Below are positions 10,510 through 23,343 of a DNA stretch of 64,000 nt, in pieces; positions within the stretch are counted from its first letter, which is position 1, and each line of letters starts with the position of its first letter. The stretch lies in the NCBI RefSeq assembly GCF_042453785.1, contig NC_091673.1, positions 14,541,501 to 14,605,500 of the forward strand. The letters run 5' to 3'. Source of the DNA: Malus domestica. Taxonomy: Eukaryota; Streptophyta; Magnoliopsida; Rosales; Rosaceae. A program made the position numbers and the translations under genes. The notes below the pieces were generated by a model that saw nothing but the letters and a program-made list of their open reading frames with translations, was not told where the DNA came from and did no database searches.

Positions 10510-13500
10510 TAACTTTAAAGTTTGACTTTTTTCCTCCGAGGATTTTGCTCTCCAAATTAATTAATAATATTAAAATAAAAGAAAAAATAAAAATATCTTC
10601 CTCCACTAATCAGCTGCCTAATTTTTATTTTTAATTAGTTTTAAAATCGAGATATTGTGCTTAGTAAAATGGTAATGGACTGCCAAGGGTCAATGGGGGT
10701 ACGAGAGAGCGCCAAACACCATATAAAATAAGTGGATCGGATCTTTTGGCAAGAAAAAAAAAATGAATCGAATTAAATTAGTCCGGTTTAATTTAATACG
10801 AGAGAGTTTTAAACATCCAATTCTGTATTAATAATCTTATCTAGTACTATATACGTCGTGTCAAACAGGGCTTAAGAGAGTGAATTTATACCGGTTGATT
10901 TTTGTTCCACAATGCCTAGATTTCATCTATTTCGTGGCTTTTGCTGACATGGCAAAAAAATTGCTCATGTGGAGTGTGGAAACAAGAGAGAGGATATTAT
11001 GGTCAAAACCAACCATTAATAATTTATTAATCAATAAAACATTAAAAGAGAAAAAAGCCTAAATAAAAATCTAGGCAAAAGTGAAATAAAAATCAAGTTT
11101 CAAAAGATTAAGTGCCAAATTTTAAGTTTCATGAACAAAGTGATATTGTAGTCAAATTCCAGGGAGCAATAGCAAAAACTGGATGCAAGGAAAGAAAAAA
11201 CTTGCAACACACAACACTCAACACTCAACAGGGACCAATTTGAAAGAACAAAAGTATCAAGAACTATCTAAAAAGTATCACAACGTCAGTTTATCAATTC
11301 AACTAAAACTTAGTAAATGACTAATACTCAGTGATACAATGAACGAACTTGTGCACTCTTTATGTTATGGATTCCTTTGATTGTTGAATCATAAAAAGTT
11401 TTTTTTTTAATTTTTTTTACTCGAAACCTTTCTGAAAAGGAAGAGACGAATCAAACTTGTTGCTTGGCAACAATCGATGATAAATTTCGGGCGTATGAGG
11501 TTGTTTAGCGGGTCAAAACATATTTGAATTATTTTTATACTTTCCGGTTTTATTTTCTTTTACTGTTAGGGTTTGTGCAACTGTAAACAATTTTTCAGGT
11601 TGTATTTTTAGTTATACAATTTTCATTCTATTATCTATCAAAAGGACGGTTGGCGTTTCAGAATTATATTCAAGGGTGATCGTTCATCAGTATTTAACCT
11701 CTAATTGCCGTGTCACGAACATAAGACTACGTATTATTAATTTCTACATTTGCTAAGATAATATAAATTGTAACAGTTGGAATTAAAGAAGCCGTCTTTG
11801 AAACAACACATGAACATGTCCATCTCCGCCGCAGTATGATTAGCACCGCCACAACGCATTCAGCAAGTAATGAAACGCTATGCACCAGACAATACCATAC
11901 GCAGGTATCGTGGCATTATTACGTACCAAACGACCCACTCCTGCACCAGTGCTAGGCACACCAACACCAGTACTTCCTCCGCCAGTACTGCCATCTCCTC
12001 CACCGCTGGTATCTTCACCTCCGCTGCCTTCACAGTCATCTCTGCCTCTGGCAGCCACCGTGGTGATGATAGCGAGAACAACCACAACTTTCACTAACGT
12101 GCGCCAAGTTCGAGCCGTATGGATTGCAACTAATCTGAGATTTTCCTATGACAAAATATGAAAATATAATAAAAAGTACGATCATATGCGTTTATATAGG
12201 AATCATAATATTTTGGGCTTAAATACCTAATTATTGACATGCATACGTCAAAATGTTTTTCTAAGACGCGTGCGAATATAATTGTCTTACTATATTCTAT
12301 TTATTAACACTATTATAAACTTAAGAACTGACACAAATACCATAGAGTACATTCGAGATAACATTTAAGAGGTCCTCAATCTAACAAAACTTTAATATAA
12401 AATAAAAGGCCAACTTGGCAAAACTAATTACCAGTGTGCTCTCGTGAGTTTGAGGGCGAAATCATTCACATCCAAACTCAGATGATTGAAATGGCACTCC
12501 ACAACTAGAGAAATGTCATTTTTGATAAAAACTTCTATGCACAAAGCCTTGAATATAATGAACAAGAGGACACTCTTTGATAACGAGCAACGCCGAGTCC
12601 GAAAAGTAACTAGCAACAAACCAACTAGTCTCCTACTAGCACGAATTTTGTGCGAACACTGTCAACGAAGATAATGATTCTAACAAAGTAGATCCAAAGG
12701 AGTTAATGACATACCAACACAAAATTAATTTACTTACGGAGAAAGAGTCACACACCTCACTAAGGAGGCACTTGTTGACAGAAATACTAAGACGAGAAAT
12801 AGATAAGCAATAATTCATGAGAAGATAAAGGAGAAAGATTAGAAAGTTGAGAGAGGGGTTGCCACCGGTCCCAAGTCAGAGTAGGGAGCCGACGACTAAG
12901 GAGTTTGTAGATTTAGAGTTTGGTAAGAGACGTTTTATACATTTTAATTTTTAACTTCCACGCGCAAGTTAGTAAAAGTTGTGAATGTACTCATGATCCT
13001 TTTTACAAAACTTTTGGTTATCGAATAATTCTTAGTTCAATTGTTTGTCACCTTGACTATCATCGGGGACATGCCGTCGTGCGATCGATGACTCAAAATT
13101 GCGTTTTATCTTAAGTATTTCTGATTATTCACTAATCGCTTTTAATCAGTATCTGATAATAATTACTTTCAAATCAAACAACTATCCTCAGCAGCACAAA
13201 TTACTGAGATTGTGCATTGTTTTCTTTAACCATGTACAACCAAAAGGTTCAATGCATAAGAAGGCTTTACCAGGAAACATTGTCGGTAAGCCAATCCCAA
13301 AGTTTTAAGTTTCAACCATACAACACACTCTTAGTTCGATGTTGATCTTCGTTTGGTTGGGACGGCCAGAACCCTCGAGGTGTCTCCGATCCTTTAAGCA
13401 CTCTGTGTAAATTCTTGATCACCATTCCAGGAACCAGGAAGGACCTTCACCGCTTCTTTGTAGGAACGTTGATGAATTTTCTTCCATAGACTGCAGAACT

Positions 13501-13700
13501 CTTATCTACTGATAATACAGTTCTACCAAAATTACAGCTGGCTCATATGTGTGTCGGTATATGGTACTATGTCATCAACAATATTTTTCCCCTGTAGGAC
13601 AAATCGATCGAATCAGAGACACAAGGGCAAAGCTAAAACTACCTGTCCAATAGGCGGAGAAATAAAGGGGGGGATTACCGATGAAAAGTTTCAAAGCAGA
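10510..13700. other. Non-coding AT-rich stretch
   Basis: Apart from the weak frame at 11840-12094, I see no gene, RNA or element with recognisable ends. There are poly-T and poly-A tracts near 11400. The right end, from about 13320, is probably the 3' UTR and downstream region of the ABCI12 gene. Confidence 0.4.
11840..12094 (-). CDS. Doubtful small Gly-rich, possibly secreted frame
   Basis: The minus frame has a hydrophobic start (VVVVLAIITTVAA) resembling a signal peptide. It is followed by an acidic then Gly/Ser/Thr-rich middle and a hydrophobic tail (YGIVWCIAFHYLLNALW). There is no in-frame ATG: the frame opens at a GTG after an upstream stop. It is either a second exon, a decayed gene or chance low-complexity sequence. 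I do not recognise the family. Confidence 0.15.
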   Translation of the reverse strand: MKVVVVLAIITTVAARGRDDCEGSGGEDTSGGGDGSTGGGSTGVGVPSTGAGVGRLVRNNATIPAYGIVWCIAFHYLLNALWRC

Positions 13701-16700
13701 TCAGACTAGAAAGTAGCCAAACCATACAGAAGCACCTATTACACCAACCAGGCATAACAGGGAAATGATATCTGCAGTCCCGATGGATGGATCTGATAAC
13801 AAGTAAATCTTATGAGCATTGCTGTCCCCTCTAAAACCTCTGACAATCATTGCCTGTAAAAGCCATAACATTGGTGAAAAATGCAATACCAGAATTACTT
13901 TTTCTCTCTCTTACTTCTGTGAGTTAATGCACAAACCTGTGAAATCTGCTCTGCATGGCTAAAAATATTTGTGAAGATCCGACGGAAGTAGGCAAATAAA
14001 ACTGAAAAGTAAGAACCAAATCATATAAGGAAAGTCGCCAATGACAATCCAAGAAAAAGGTGATAAGACGGTGTTCAAATAGATAAATGTTTAATATCAG
14101 TTTGTCCCTCATCATCTAAGCTGACAGTTACACTAAAGTGATAAGAGCATGAGGTAGTTCTACATGTAGGCAACGAAACATCTTTAACATAGCACAGAAT
14201 TCATAAAAGATGAAGGTATCAGATTGATAAGATTACTCAGTCAAGCTGAAAATATATTTACTAGACCAAACTAGACAATATCCATAAACAAAAGGAGGGG
14301 GGGGGGGCGCTATAAGCGTTATACAGTGTGAACAACACACAAATATGATAAATTTAGATAGCAGAAACTCTTCCTGCTTTGAGGACCCTACAACTCAGAT
14401 TCATTTGTAGCTAAGGACGAGAAGACCAACAATAACAACACAAAAATTCATATGTTGGATGTATGCTTACGATCGATTGTTTCCACCATTGTCAGCTGTT
14501 CCCAGTTTATCCTACGAGATACAATCCCCAATGCAACATTCCGAACCTACAAACACATGAGAAGTATATTCCAAAGGAGTGGATATCAGTTTGAGTAGAT
14601 TTTAGAGCTAAATCACTAATCCTCTGTCATGAAAATCATCTGAAAATTTTGGAATCACTGAACACAAATCTTATTGACCAATCCCCTTACCTCATCAAAA
14701 ACCAGATTGATGAACCTCAATGAAAGCATGAGGGTAAGAATAATTTCAGCCACTGGCACACCAAGATGTGTCAAAGGGAGCATAAACCACCGCAAAGCAA
14801 ATGCAAGTTCTTCAGGGGTTGTGGTTGTAAGGCAAAGGCTCGCACTTTGAAAGACCTTTCACAAAAATACAAACCCTAATTATCAGTATAAATAAAAGCT
14901 TCTTCATCAATTGTATGGTTACATCACTTTAATCTCAAAATTCGTGTCCCTACATATACAAACACACCCTTATAATGTGATTATATCAATGGGCACCCAA
15001 ACATATCGTTATTTAATAAGAGGCAAAAGGTGCACTGAGCAGAGATAGGAACAACTTACAGTAAAGGTTAAGCAAGCAGCTGTGCTCGCTACAGACAACC
15101 CCTTCCTTGTAAACTGTATTGGACCTAGCTTCATAATTAAATATGAGTAACCTTCCAGGGATGCAGGAAGATTTGATAATCCCATCATTCCAGGAGGTGG
15201 GGTTCTCAACTGAACAAGCGGTGGTACACCATCTGAACCCAGCCCCAGCATAATGAATAAAATTCCAGAAATCAAGGACACTCTTCCCAGTTGATCCTGT
15301 AACCAAGAAAATATCCTGCATTAGTATATTGATTATCAATTCTCAACAAAGGAAGAAGGAATAACAAAATACTGGATGCATCACTAAGGCCTTGTTAATA
15401 AAATACTAAAGACTAAGAAGTTGGTACAATTAAAACTAGCTCCTGACTCATAGGAAGGTGCTTGGTCATGTACCATCCATGTGTGTCTCGGAAGAATCCA
15501 TATTGACAAAACGCCCAAGTATACTACTAATCCAAAGCGCAGTATTATATGTGACCTTGCTGGTAAAACAACTAGAGCCAAAAGCCAAACCTGCATGATC
15601 AAGATGAGAAAAGGTAATAAAACAGAAGTTACATAACCCCATATGCCCTTTCCCAAAAAAAATTTATCATGTAAACTTTACCAACAGTGAGGTGTTATTT
15701 ACAAGTATGCATTTAACAAAAGACAGAAGCCCAGGATGCAGAAGGATATCATTACCATCTGATTGTTAAGTGCATTTAACAACATAAACAGCCTCCGGTT
15801 TTGAAACCATTTGATTGTGCTCAAAATTTTGGTTGATCTAAAAAATTCTCATTCCATATGATGTTTCTACTTGACTTAGCTAGTATATCATTTCAATAGA
15901 AATGTCATCTCTTAAGGTTTGAGAGTCGCCGCCTTTCAATAATAGTTGGAGATCTCAGGTGTATCATATGCATGGAGTTCAACTCCTGTCATCTACAATT
16001 TTAAAGGACATTGCCGTTGCAATTTCTTACACTACACAAATCGGTTCTTCCTAAACCTCGCATGTTGACAGGCCAAGTCGAAACTTGGACACGGAAACAA
16101 CCATTTAATGTTCCCTAACCCTCTCTCTGGTACAGAAAAAAGAAAAGACAAGTGAACAACAACATTCTTTCATATTAAAGTTCTATGTTGTAACACAATT
16201 AAAATCAGGAAGAAGAAGAAAAGGGAACATTTTTTATCAGTCTTATCAAATTGTTCCGCAACTTATACATATCAAACACATAACACTAGAAACTCAATAC
16301 GAAACAAACTGAAATACCTAAAATCAAAAATAAAAACTTGAACTTTAAATGCCATCAAAATCCAAAACCCATACACCAATTCATCCTTTTCAGCTAAATA
16401 TACGGTACCAAATTAGACCAAACCCACCATTTATCATAAAAAACCAACAAATACCCATCAAAATTAAGCATACCAATTTGATTCTGGGGTCCACAGAATG
16501 AAGGAACGTGGTGGGTTCCGAGACGTACTGGCAGATGGGGCTAGCAGTCGCGCCTGAAATCAGCCTGAGGAATTTCTCGGCTCCGAAAGCTTTGGTCGGC
16601 AAAACGTTCACCCACCACGGGCTTTGGCTGCTATCGCTCGCCGCAGCTCGAATTTGGAGGCTTAATCTCGGCTTTGCTTGTATAAGGGTTTTGTTCAGTG

Positions 16701-16875
16701 AGCTCGGGTGAGTGAAATTTGGGGCAATTAGGGTTTTGGGATTAGGGTTCAGCGGGAAAGAGGGGAATGTTACCGTTGTGACGGCACGGTAAGCGAAGCT
16801 CATGGGTGAAGCTGAGTGTGGGAGAGATAGGGAGGATTTTTTAGGGATGTTTCTGTACAGTTGGTTAATTTCCAA
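13701..16875 (-). CDS. ABCI12: ABCI12-like chloroplast ECF-type transporter membrane subunit
   Basis: Seven minus-strand exons join in frame to 404 residues: 16474-16875, 15474-15590, 15060-15296, 14691-14855, 14471-14546, 13937-14001 and 13701-13853 (TGA at 13701-13703). All introns are GT-AG. The product is an EcfT/CbiQ-type membrane protein, the plastid T-component thought to work with ABCI10/ABCI11 ATPases in an energy-coupling-factor-like importer. Its substrate is unsettled. The first ~80 residues are Ser/Pro/Lys-rich without acids, as in a plastid transit peptide. Then follow SPWWVNVLPTKAFGAEK, ASPICQYVSEPTTFLHSVDP and several hydrophobic segments (WLLALVVLPARSH, LISGILFIMLG). The EcfT signature appears as IVRGFRGDSNAHK near the C-terminus. 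Start 16875 gives the longest form; Met at 16803 is an alternative. Length is close to the Arabidopsis protein. A hAT-like element sits just upstream. Confidence 0.95.
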
Positions 16876-16977
16876 AGTGGCGGGAATTTACGGTTTATCT
16901 CAGCTTATGAGAAAATTTTGCAGCATAGGGAGGTTAATATAACCATTAAATGAAGATATTTTTCGGTCTATCCCAAA

Positions 16978-19900
16978 TAGGTCTGGCAAACGGGTCGTGT
17001 CTGTCGTGTTCATGTTATTTTCGTGTAATATCTGTTATCTTAACGGGTCGTCTGTTATCTTAACAGGTTCTTAACAAGTCGAGTCATTTTACCCAACGGG
17101 TAAAGTAACCCGACCCGTTATGACCCGTTAAGAAAAAAAAAATATTCCTTAAATTTGCACATACCACACTTTGCCACATAAATATTACTTCAAAACATTA
17201 AAACACATAATTTAATATATATATATATATATTATAATTATTTTAGTTTTTAGAAGTATAAAATTGTTAAATTAATGTATATAATTATTATAGTTTATTC
17301 ATACTCATTAAGCATAACATAAGATTTTGTGGTATCCATTAGTGTAATTTTTTAAATTGAAGATCGAATTCATTCATTGTATTCATATAGGGTCAAAGAG
17401 TGTAGCTGTAAAAAATCATCAAAATCGGAGTTAAAATAACCGTTAAATCATTATTTTTCTTTTTATAACCGTCAAAAAATTTTGTCCCGTTACTTGATCT
17501 TTGAATGTTTGTTTTTTGCAATTTTTGGCGTATGCGATCTCGAAGTATATACAAATATGTTTGACGATTGAATCGTTGAAACTAGTTTCGAAGAATGCGT
17601 ATCTCATCAAAACAATAGATTCACTAACACTTTTAAGAGTTTATTTATACTTTCATTAAGTATAAGTATAACATAAGATTTTATGGTATCCACTAGTGTA
17701 AATATTTTAAATTGAAGATCGAATTCATTCATTGTATTCATATAGGGTCAAGGAGTGTAGCTGTAAATAATTATCAAAATCGGAGTTAAATAACTGTTAA
17801 ATCATGATTTTTCTTTTTATAACCGTCGAAAGGTTTTGTCCCGTTACTTGATCTCTGAATGTTTGTTTTTTGCAATTTTTGGCGTATGCGATCTCGAAGT
17901 ATATACAAACATGTTTGATGGTTGGATTGTTGAAACTATTTTCGAAGAATGCGTATCTCATCAAAACAATAGATTCACTAACACTTAAGAGTTTATTCAT
18001 ACTTTCATTAAGTATAAGTATAACATAAGATTTTGTGGTATCCACTAGTGTAAATATTTTAAATTGAAGATCGAATTCATTCATTATATTCATATAGGAT
18101 CAAGGAGTGTAGCTGTAAATAATCATCAAAATCGGAGTTAAAATAACCGTTAAATCGTGATTTTTCTTTTTATAATCGTCGAAAGGTTTTGTCTTGTTAC
18201 TTGATCTCTGAATGTTTGTTTTTTGCAATTTTTGGTGTATGCGATCTCGAAGTATATACAAACATGTTTGACGGTTGGATCGTCGAAACTAGTTTTGTAG
18301 AATGCGTATCCCATCAAAACAATAGATTCACTAACATTTAAGAGTTTATTCATACTTTCATTAAGTATAACATAAGAAACACTAGTGGTATCCACTAGTA
18401 TAAATATTTTAAATTGAAGATTGAATTCATTTATTGTATTCATATAGGGTCAAGGAGTGTAGCTGTAAAAAATCATCAAAATCGGAGTTAAAATAACCGT
18501 TAAATCGTGATTTTTCGTTTTATAACCGTCGAAAAGTTTTGTTTGGTTACTTAATCTCTGAATGTTTGTTTTTGCAATTTTTGGCGTATACGATCTCGAA
18601 GTATATACAAACATGTTTGACGGTTGGATCATTGAAACTAGTTTCGTAGAATGCGTATCCTATCAAAACAATAGATTCACTAACACTTCCGAGTTTATTT
18701 ATACTTTCATTAAGTATAACATAAGATTTTGTGGTATCCACTAGTGTAAATATTTCAAATTGAAGATCAAATTCATTCATTGTATTCATGTAGGGTCAAG
18801 GAGTGTAGTTGTAAAGAATCATCAAAATCGGAGTTAAAATAACCGTTAAATCGTGATTTTTCTTTTTATAACCGTCGAAAAGTTTTGTTCCGTTACTTGA
18901 TCTCTAAATGTTTGTTTTTTGCAATTTTTGGCGTATGCGATCTCGAAGTATATACAAACATGTTTGACGGTTGGATCGTTGAAACTAGTTTCGTAGAATG
19001 CGTATCCCATCAAAACAATAGATTCACTAACATTTAAGAGTTTATTCATACTTTCATTAAGTATAACATAAGAAACACTAGTGGTATCCACTAGTGTAAA
19101 TATTTTAAATTGAAGATTGAATTCATTTATTGTATTCATATAGGGTCAAGGAGTGTAGCTGTAAAAAATCATCAAAATCGGAGTTAAACTAACCGTTAAA
19201 TCGTGATTTTTCTTTTTATAACCGTCGAAAGGTTTTGTCCCGTTACTTGATCTCTGAATGTTTGTTTTTTGCAATTTTTGGTGTATGCGTTCTCAAAGTA
19301 TATTCAAACATGTTTGACGGTTAATCGTCGAAACTAGTTTTGTAGAAAGCGTATCCCATCAAAACAATAGATTCACTAACATTTAAGAGTTTATTCATAC
19401 TTTCATTAAGTATAACATAAGAATTTGTGGTATCCACTAGTGTAAATATTTTAAATTGAAGATCGAATGCATTCATTGTATTCATATAGGGTCAAGGAGT
19501 ATAGGTGTAAAAAATCATCAAAATCGGAGTTAAAATAACCGTTGAATCGTGATTTTTCGTTTTATAACCGTCGAAAAGTTTTGTTTGGTTACTTAATCTC
19601 TAAATGTTTGTTTTTTTTGCAATTTTTGGCATATGTGATCTTGAAGTATATACAAACATGTTTGATGGTTGGATCGTTGAAACTTGTTTCGTAGAATGTG
19701 TATTCCATCAAAACAATAGATTCACTAACATTTAAGAGTATATTCATACTTTCATTAAGTATAACATAAGATATCCACTAGTATAAATATTTTAAATTGA
19801 AGATCAAATTCATTCATTGTATTCATATAGGGTTAAGGAGTGTAGCTGTAAAAAATCATAAAAATCAGAGTTAAAATAACAGTTAAATCGTGATTTTTCG

Positions 19901-20457
19901 TTTTATAGCCGTTGAAAAGTTTTGTTCGGTTACTTGATATTTGAATGTTTGTTTTTTGCGATTTTTTAATGATGCAATCTCGAAGCATATACAAACAAGT
20001 TTGACAGTTGGATCGTTGAAATTAGTTTCATATGGTATATATATATATATATATATTTATTAAGTAGATTTAAATCTATTTATTATGTACGTATAATTAT
20101 TATAGTTTTTAGGGGTATAAAATTTAATTTAAAATTATATATATAATTCTTATAGTTAATATTTTGGGGGTATAATTATTATAGTATATATAATTATTAT
20201 AATTATTATAGTTAATTTAATATATATATATATATATAATTATAGTATTTTTAAGGTTATAAAATTATTAAATTAATATTCTTCTTATCGTGTATCGTGT
20301 TACCCACGTGTATACTCGAACCAACCAGTTATCTTAACAGGTGCTTATCGGGTTACCCGATAATGACCCGATTTGTTATCGTGTCGACCCGAACACCTGT
20401 TAATTTCGTGTCGTGTCGTGTCGGGTTATCAGGTTGTGTCAGGAATTGCCAGGCCTA
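16978..20457. mobile_element. hAT-like non-autonomous element, 3.48 kb
   Basis: The left end TAGGTCTGGCAA and right end TTGCCAGGCCTA are inverted repeats with one mismatch, flanked by a perfect 8-bp duplication atcccaaa (16970-16977 and 20458-20465). The 8-bp size and the TGGCA ends fit the hAT superfamily. Subterminal regions are rich in gacccg/cgggtc words (16990-17130 and 20290-20440), as expected for hAT transposase binding. There is no transposase frame; the interior is a tandem array flanked by AT-rich runs. The left end is about 100 bp upstream of the ABCI12 start codon. Confidence 0.88.
17310..20035 (+). repeat. Tandem array, eight ~350-bp units
   Basis: The anchor word gggtcaaggagtgtag (with small variants) recurs at 17390, 17745, 18097, 18447, 18793, 19143, 19489 and 19830. 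This gives spacings of 355, 352, 350, 346, 350, 346 and 341. Unit bodies share long words such as caaaatcggagttaaaataa and gtttgacggttggatcg. On the minus strand each unit can encode a frame of about 97 residues beginning MNT(I/M)NEF. It is kept open in at least three units and broken in others. Perfect (TA)n runs lie on both sides of the array. Confidence 0.93.
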
Positions 20458-20465
20458 ATCCCAAA

Positions 20466-21225
20466 TACAAACCGGTACATTACATGTATAGCTACGAAAT
20501 TGTTGATATTTCCATTGAAATATTTGCAAAATTAAGGAGCGATATGAAAATGGATGGTAAAATGCAAACTTCACCTTACATCGGCAAGATATAAGAAAAT
20601 CAATTAATAACGGCCATATTTATCAATTTACTACAGAAATTTTGCCATAATCCATTGCAGATTTCTAATTTTTAATTATTTTTTTAGAAATTTTTCTTTA
20701 ATTTTGACTAATCTGAATGTAGTATATACCCTTTTCATTGCAAACTTCCATAATTTTCGTTGAAGGCAACCGATATCAATATCGATGTCGATATTTCCAC
20801 TAAATCAATATTTCAAACATCAAATATAACACGTAATCTGTTTTGTTTTCTGAGTGCACATAAAATATATACATTAAACAGAGAAGTGACAACATTATTC
20901 TTTATATACACATATTTTTCTAAAATATTAGATGTTTATTGAAAATATCATAAGATAGTACAAAGGATAGCTCAACCCATTTCTTACCAATAATATCGGA
21001 TTGAATTGATCTGGATTGAAATCTAATCCATTAACTGGTAATTGGTAGTTTAATTGCACTTTTGTATTCTAGTTGCACGTGAGTTGAGATGCAAGATGCT
21101 TATTTCTCAAGACTAGTTGATATTTAACAACAATTAATACATGAATAATCAACATTCAAGCAGTGTATTAGTGTGAAATATAACACTAATTAGGGTGATT
21201 AAACGCTTCCAGTGCGGCTCCTTTC
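20466..21225. other. Intergenic DNA, probable AWPM-19 3' region
   Basis: No gene is visible. A short region near 20768-20800 is built of gatatc/atcgat words and is locally palindromic. The right end should contain the 3' UTR of the AWPM-19 gene, which ends at 21226. Confidence 0.4.
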
Positions 21226-23343
21226 TTAAGCAATAACATCTTCAACCCCAGCATGGATGACACACGTCAAAAACAACTGCGTTGCAGTTACAAGTATTAT
21301 TATTGTCTCCAAAGTACGCTGTTAATACAACACATAACACCGTGATTAGTCATGTAATTAGTTAAGCTTCTTCTGTTTCTGCAATAAAACTTTCAAAACT
21401 ATTACTACTTGCTCTTTCCCTAACTATACGAGCTGTCGGTAAATTCTTGCATGTGATGAATGTATTGTGTATACAATTTGTCACATCCTTACTCGGGGTC
21501 TATCACATCTCATGCCCGCTCCATCACCGTACCACGATATTGTCCGTTTTGGGCCCCGATTATGCCCTCACGGTTTTGTTTCTAGGAATTCACACGAGAA
21601 ATTCCCAGTGGGTCACCCATCATGGGATTGACCTCGCGTGCTACTCGCTTAACTTCGGAGTTCTGATGGAACCCGAAGTCAATGAGCTCCGAAAATGCCT
21701 TGTGTCAGGTAGAGATATGAATATACATATAAGGCATACAAGATCCACTTCCCTGAGTGATGTAGAATGTTACAATCCACCCTCCTAAGGGGGCCCGACG
21801 ACCTCGTCGGCACACCACGGCCAGGGTTAGGGTTTGATACCAAATTGTCACATCCCAACCCGAGGTCTACCACATCCTGGGCCCGCTCCATCACCGTAGC
21901 ATGATATTGTCCGCTTTGGATCCCGACTACGCCTTCACGGTTTTGTTTCTAGGAACTCACACGAGAACTTCTCAATGGGTCACCCATCATGGGATTGCTC
22001 TCGCACGCTACTCACTTAACTTTGGAGTTCCAATGGAACCTGAAGCCAGTGAGCTCCGAAAAGGTCTCGTGCTAGGTAGAGATATGAATATACATATAAA
22101 GCTTACAGGATCCACTCCTCTGGACGATGTGGGATGTTACACAACTTCTTTCTTATAGCTATTAATCATGTGACGACTAGTAGGTGAGGGTTATGTGTGA
22201 AAGGACAATGTGTATGCATCTATGCAAAAAGGCTGCTAGTACTAATTGTAGTGTGCCACAGTGCTTAGTACAAGGAAATCTTAGGTGAAGTGAAACGGAT
22301 TGTATCGGTCTCTCTTGTCACACGACTAGTCACGTATGAAAGAGTTATTACATGTAATTGTATACACAACCGGTGAGAGGGAAATTTTCCTCGCCAAGTA
22401 CGGTAATTATGCTTATATTGGTTTTCTGTTTCAAAAAAAAACATATATATATAAGAGCAGCAACTTACCAAGTTGGAATCTGTCCAACCAAGATCAATCT
22501 CTTTACATGCCAATCTGAAACAGAAAAAGTGGAGTAGAAATACATAAATGAATTGGAGAGCAAACAGATAAAGTGTACCAAAAAAAATTCACAATTACTT
22601 ATTTGATAACATCACACTTTAAGAATAAGCTTCTAACTCCGTACTTTAAATCAAAACCCAATTTTGTAACACTAAAAGAATTTCACAACTAAGAATCAAT
22701 TAGAGCATAACAAGTAGATAGAAAATGATTTTCGCCACTCCAATCGGGCTCTTGAAGTGTTTTTATACAAAACTTATCGTTGTCGGGGTGTTTGTTTTTT
22801 CCTAATTTACTGAAGAACAAAAAGAAGCAGAAGTATTCACCCCATGGCAAGAAGGGTGAGTGACCAAGTAGCAAGAGAAGCAGCAGCAGCTGTGTGCAAG
22901 CTGGGGCCGTCCCATTGGAAAACGTTGTGGAGTCCAGTGAGTGAGGTCCCAAATCCAACAACTCCAGCAATGAGGGAGAAGATCACAAAGAACCCAGTAG
23001 CCGTATTCCCAAATGGAAAATATATTGGAAATATCCGAGCAGGAATCGACAACACAGATGCTGCATGCATGCACGTTACATGTTGTTAGTAACCACAATT
23101 AAGTTGTAATTGACGAGAAATTGTTCAGTGTGATTGCCACAATTCAATCACATGTGATGTGATGGTCATGCCAGAAGATTTCTCGTAATTGAAAGACTGT
23201 GCAAATCGATAATTACCGGTTTCGCCAGACCTTTGGATTCCATGGTTGACAGCCCAAGAAGCGATGACAATCACAATGAAATACAGAACAAGATTAACAA
23301 TTAGGAGAATTGATGCTGCAGATTTTGGCCCTCCATTAGCCAT
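21226..23343 (-). CDS. AWPM-19-like plasma-membrane protein (PM19L type)
   Basis: Four minus-strand exons give 161 residues: 23217-23343, 22841-23060, 22469-22514 and 21226-21318 (TAA at 21226-21228). Junctions are GT-AG and phases join. The protein has the AWPM-19 layout of four hydrophobic segments: SILLIVNLVLYFIVIVIASW, then GFFVIFSLIAGVVGFGTSL, LATWSLTLLAMGLACKEI and IIILVTATQLFLTCVIHAGV. The conserved IPARIFPIYFPFGNTATGF precedes segment two. Family members are ABA- and dehydration-responsive plasma-membrane proteins, and a rice member has been reported as an ABA influx carrier. The start at 23343 (MANGGPKS) is preferred because the longer frame upstream has no ATG. Intron 3 (21319-22468) is unusually long because it holds a Cassandra TRIM. 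A TATA-like atatatag lies at about 23420-23430. Confidence 0.94.
21479..22141 (-). mobile_element. Cassandra-type TRIM, complete, in an AWPM-19 intron
   Basis: Two 296-bp LTRs (21479-21774 and 21846-22141) flank a 71-bp internal region. On the minus strand each LTR starts TGTAAC and ends GTGACA. Each contains a 5S-rRNA-like core (aactccgaagttaagcgag ... atgggtgacccactgggaa), the hallmark of Cassandra. The internal region begins with a tRNA-Met-like primer site (TGGTATCAAACC) and ends with a purine tract (taggagggtgg). Flanks caatt (21474-21478) and caact (22142-22146) are a 5-bp target duplication with one change. The LTRs differ at many positions, so the insertion is not recent. Confidence 0.94.

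Noticed and set aside
17310-20035. CRISPR-like array or a family of small genes
   Set aside because: Units are ~350 bp with no spacer pattern, and the host is a plant. The repeated frames lack a consistent start context and several are broken, so they are not listed as genes.
21479-22141. 5S rRNA genes
   Set aside because: The 5S-like box A and box C sequences are inside LTRs with TGT...ACA ends, a primer site and a target duplication. This is the known Cassandra arrangement. The same applies to 58130-58416.
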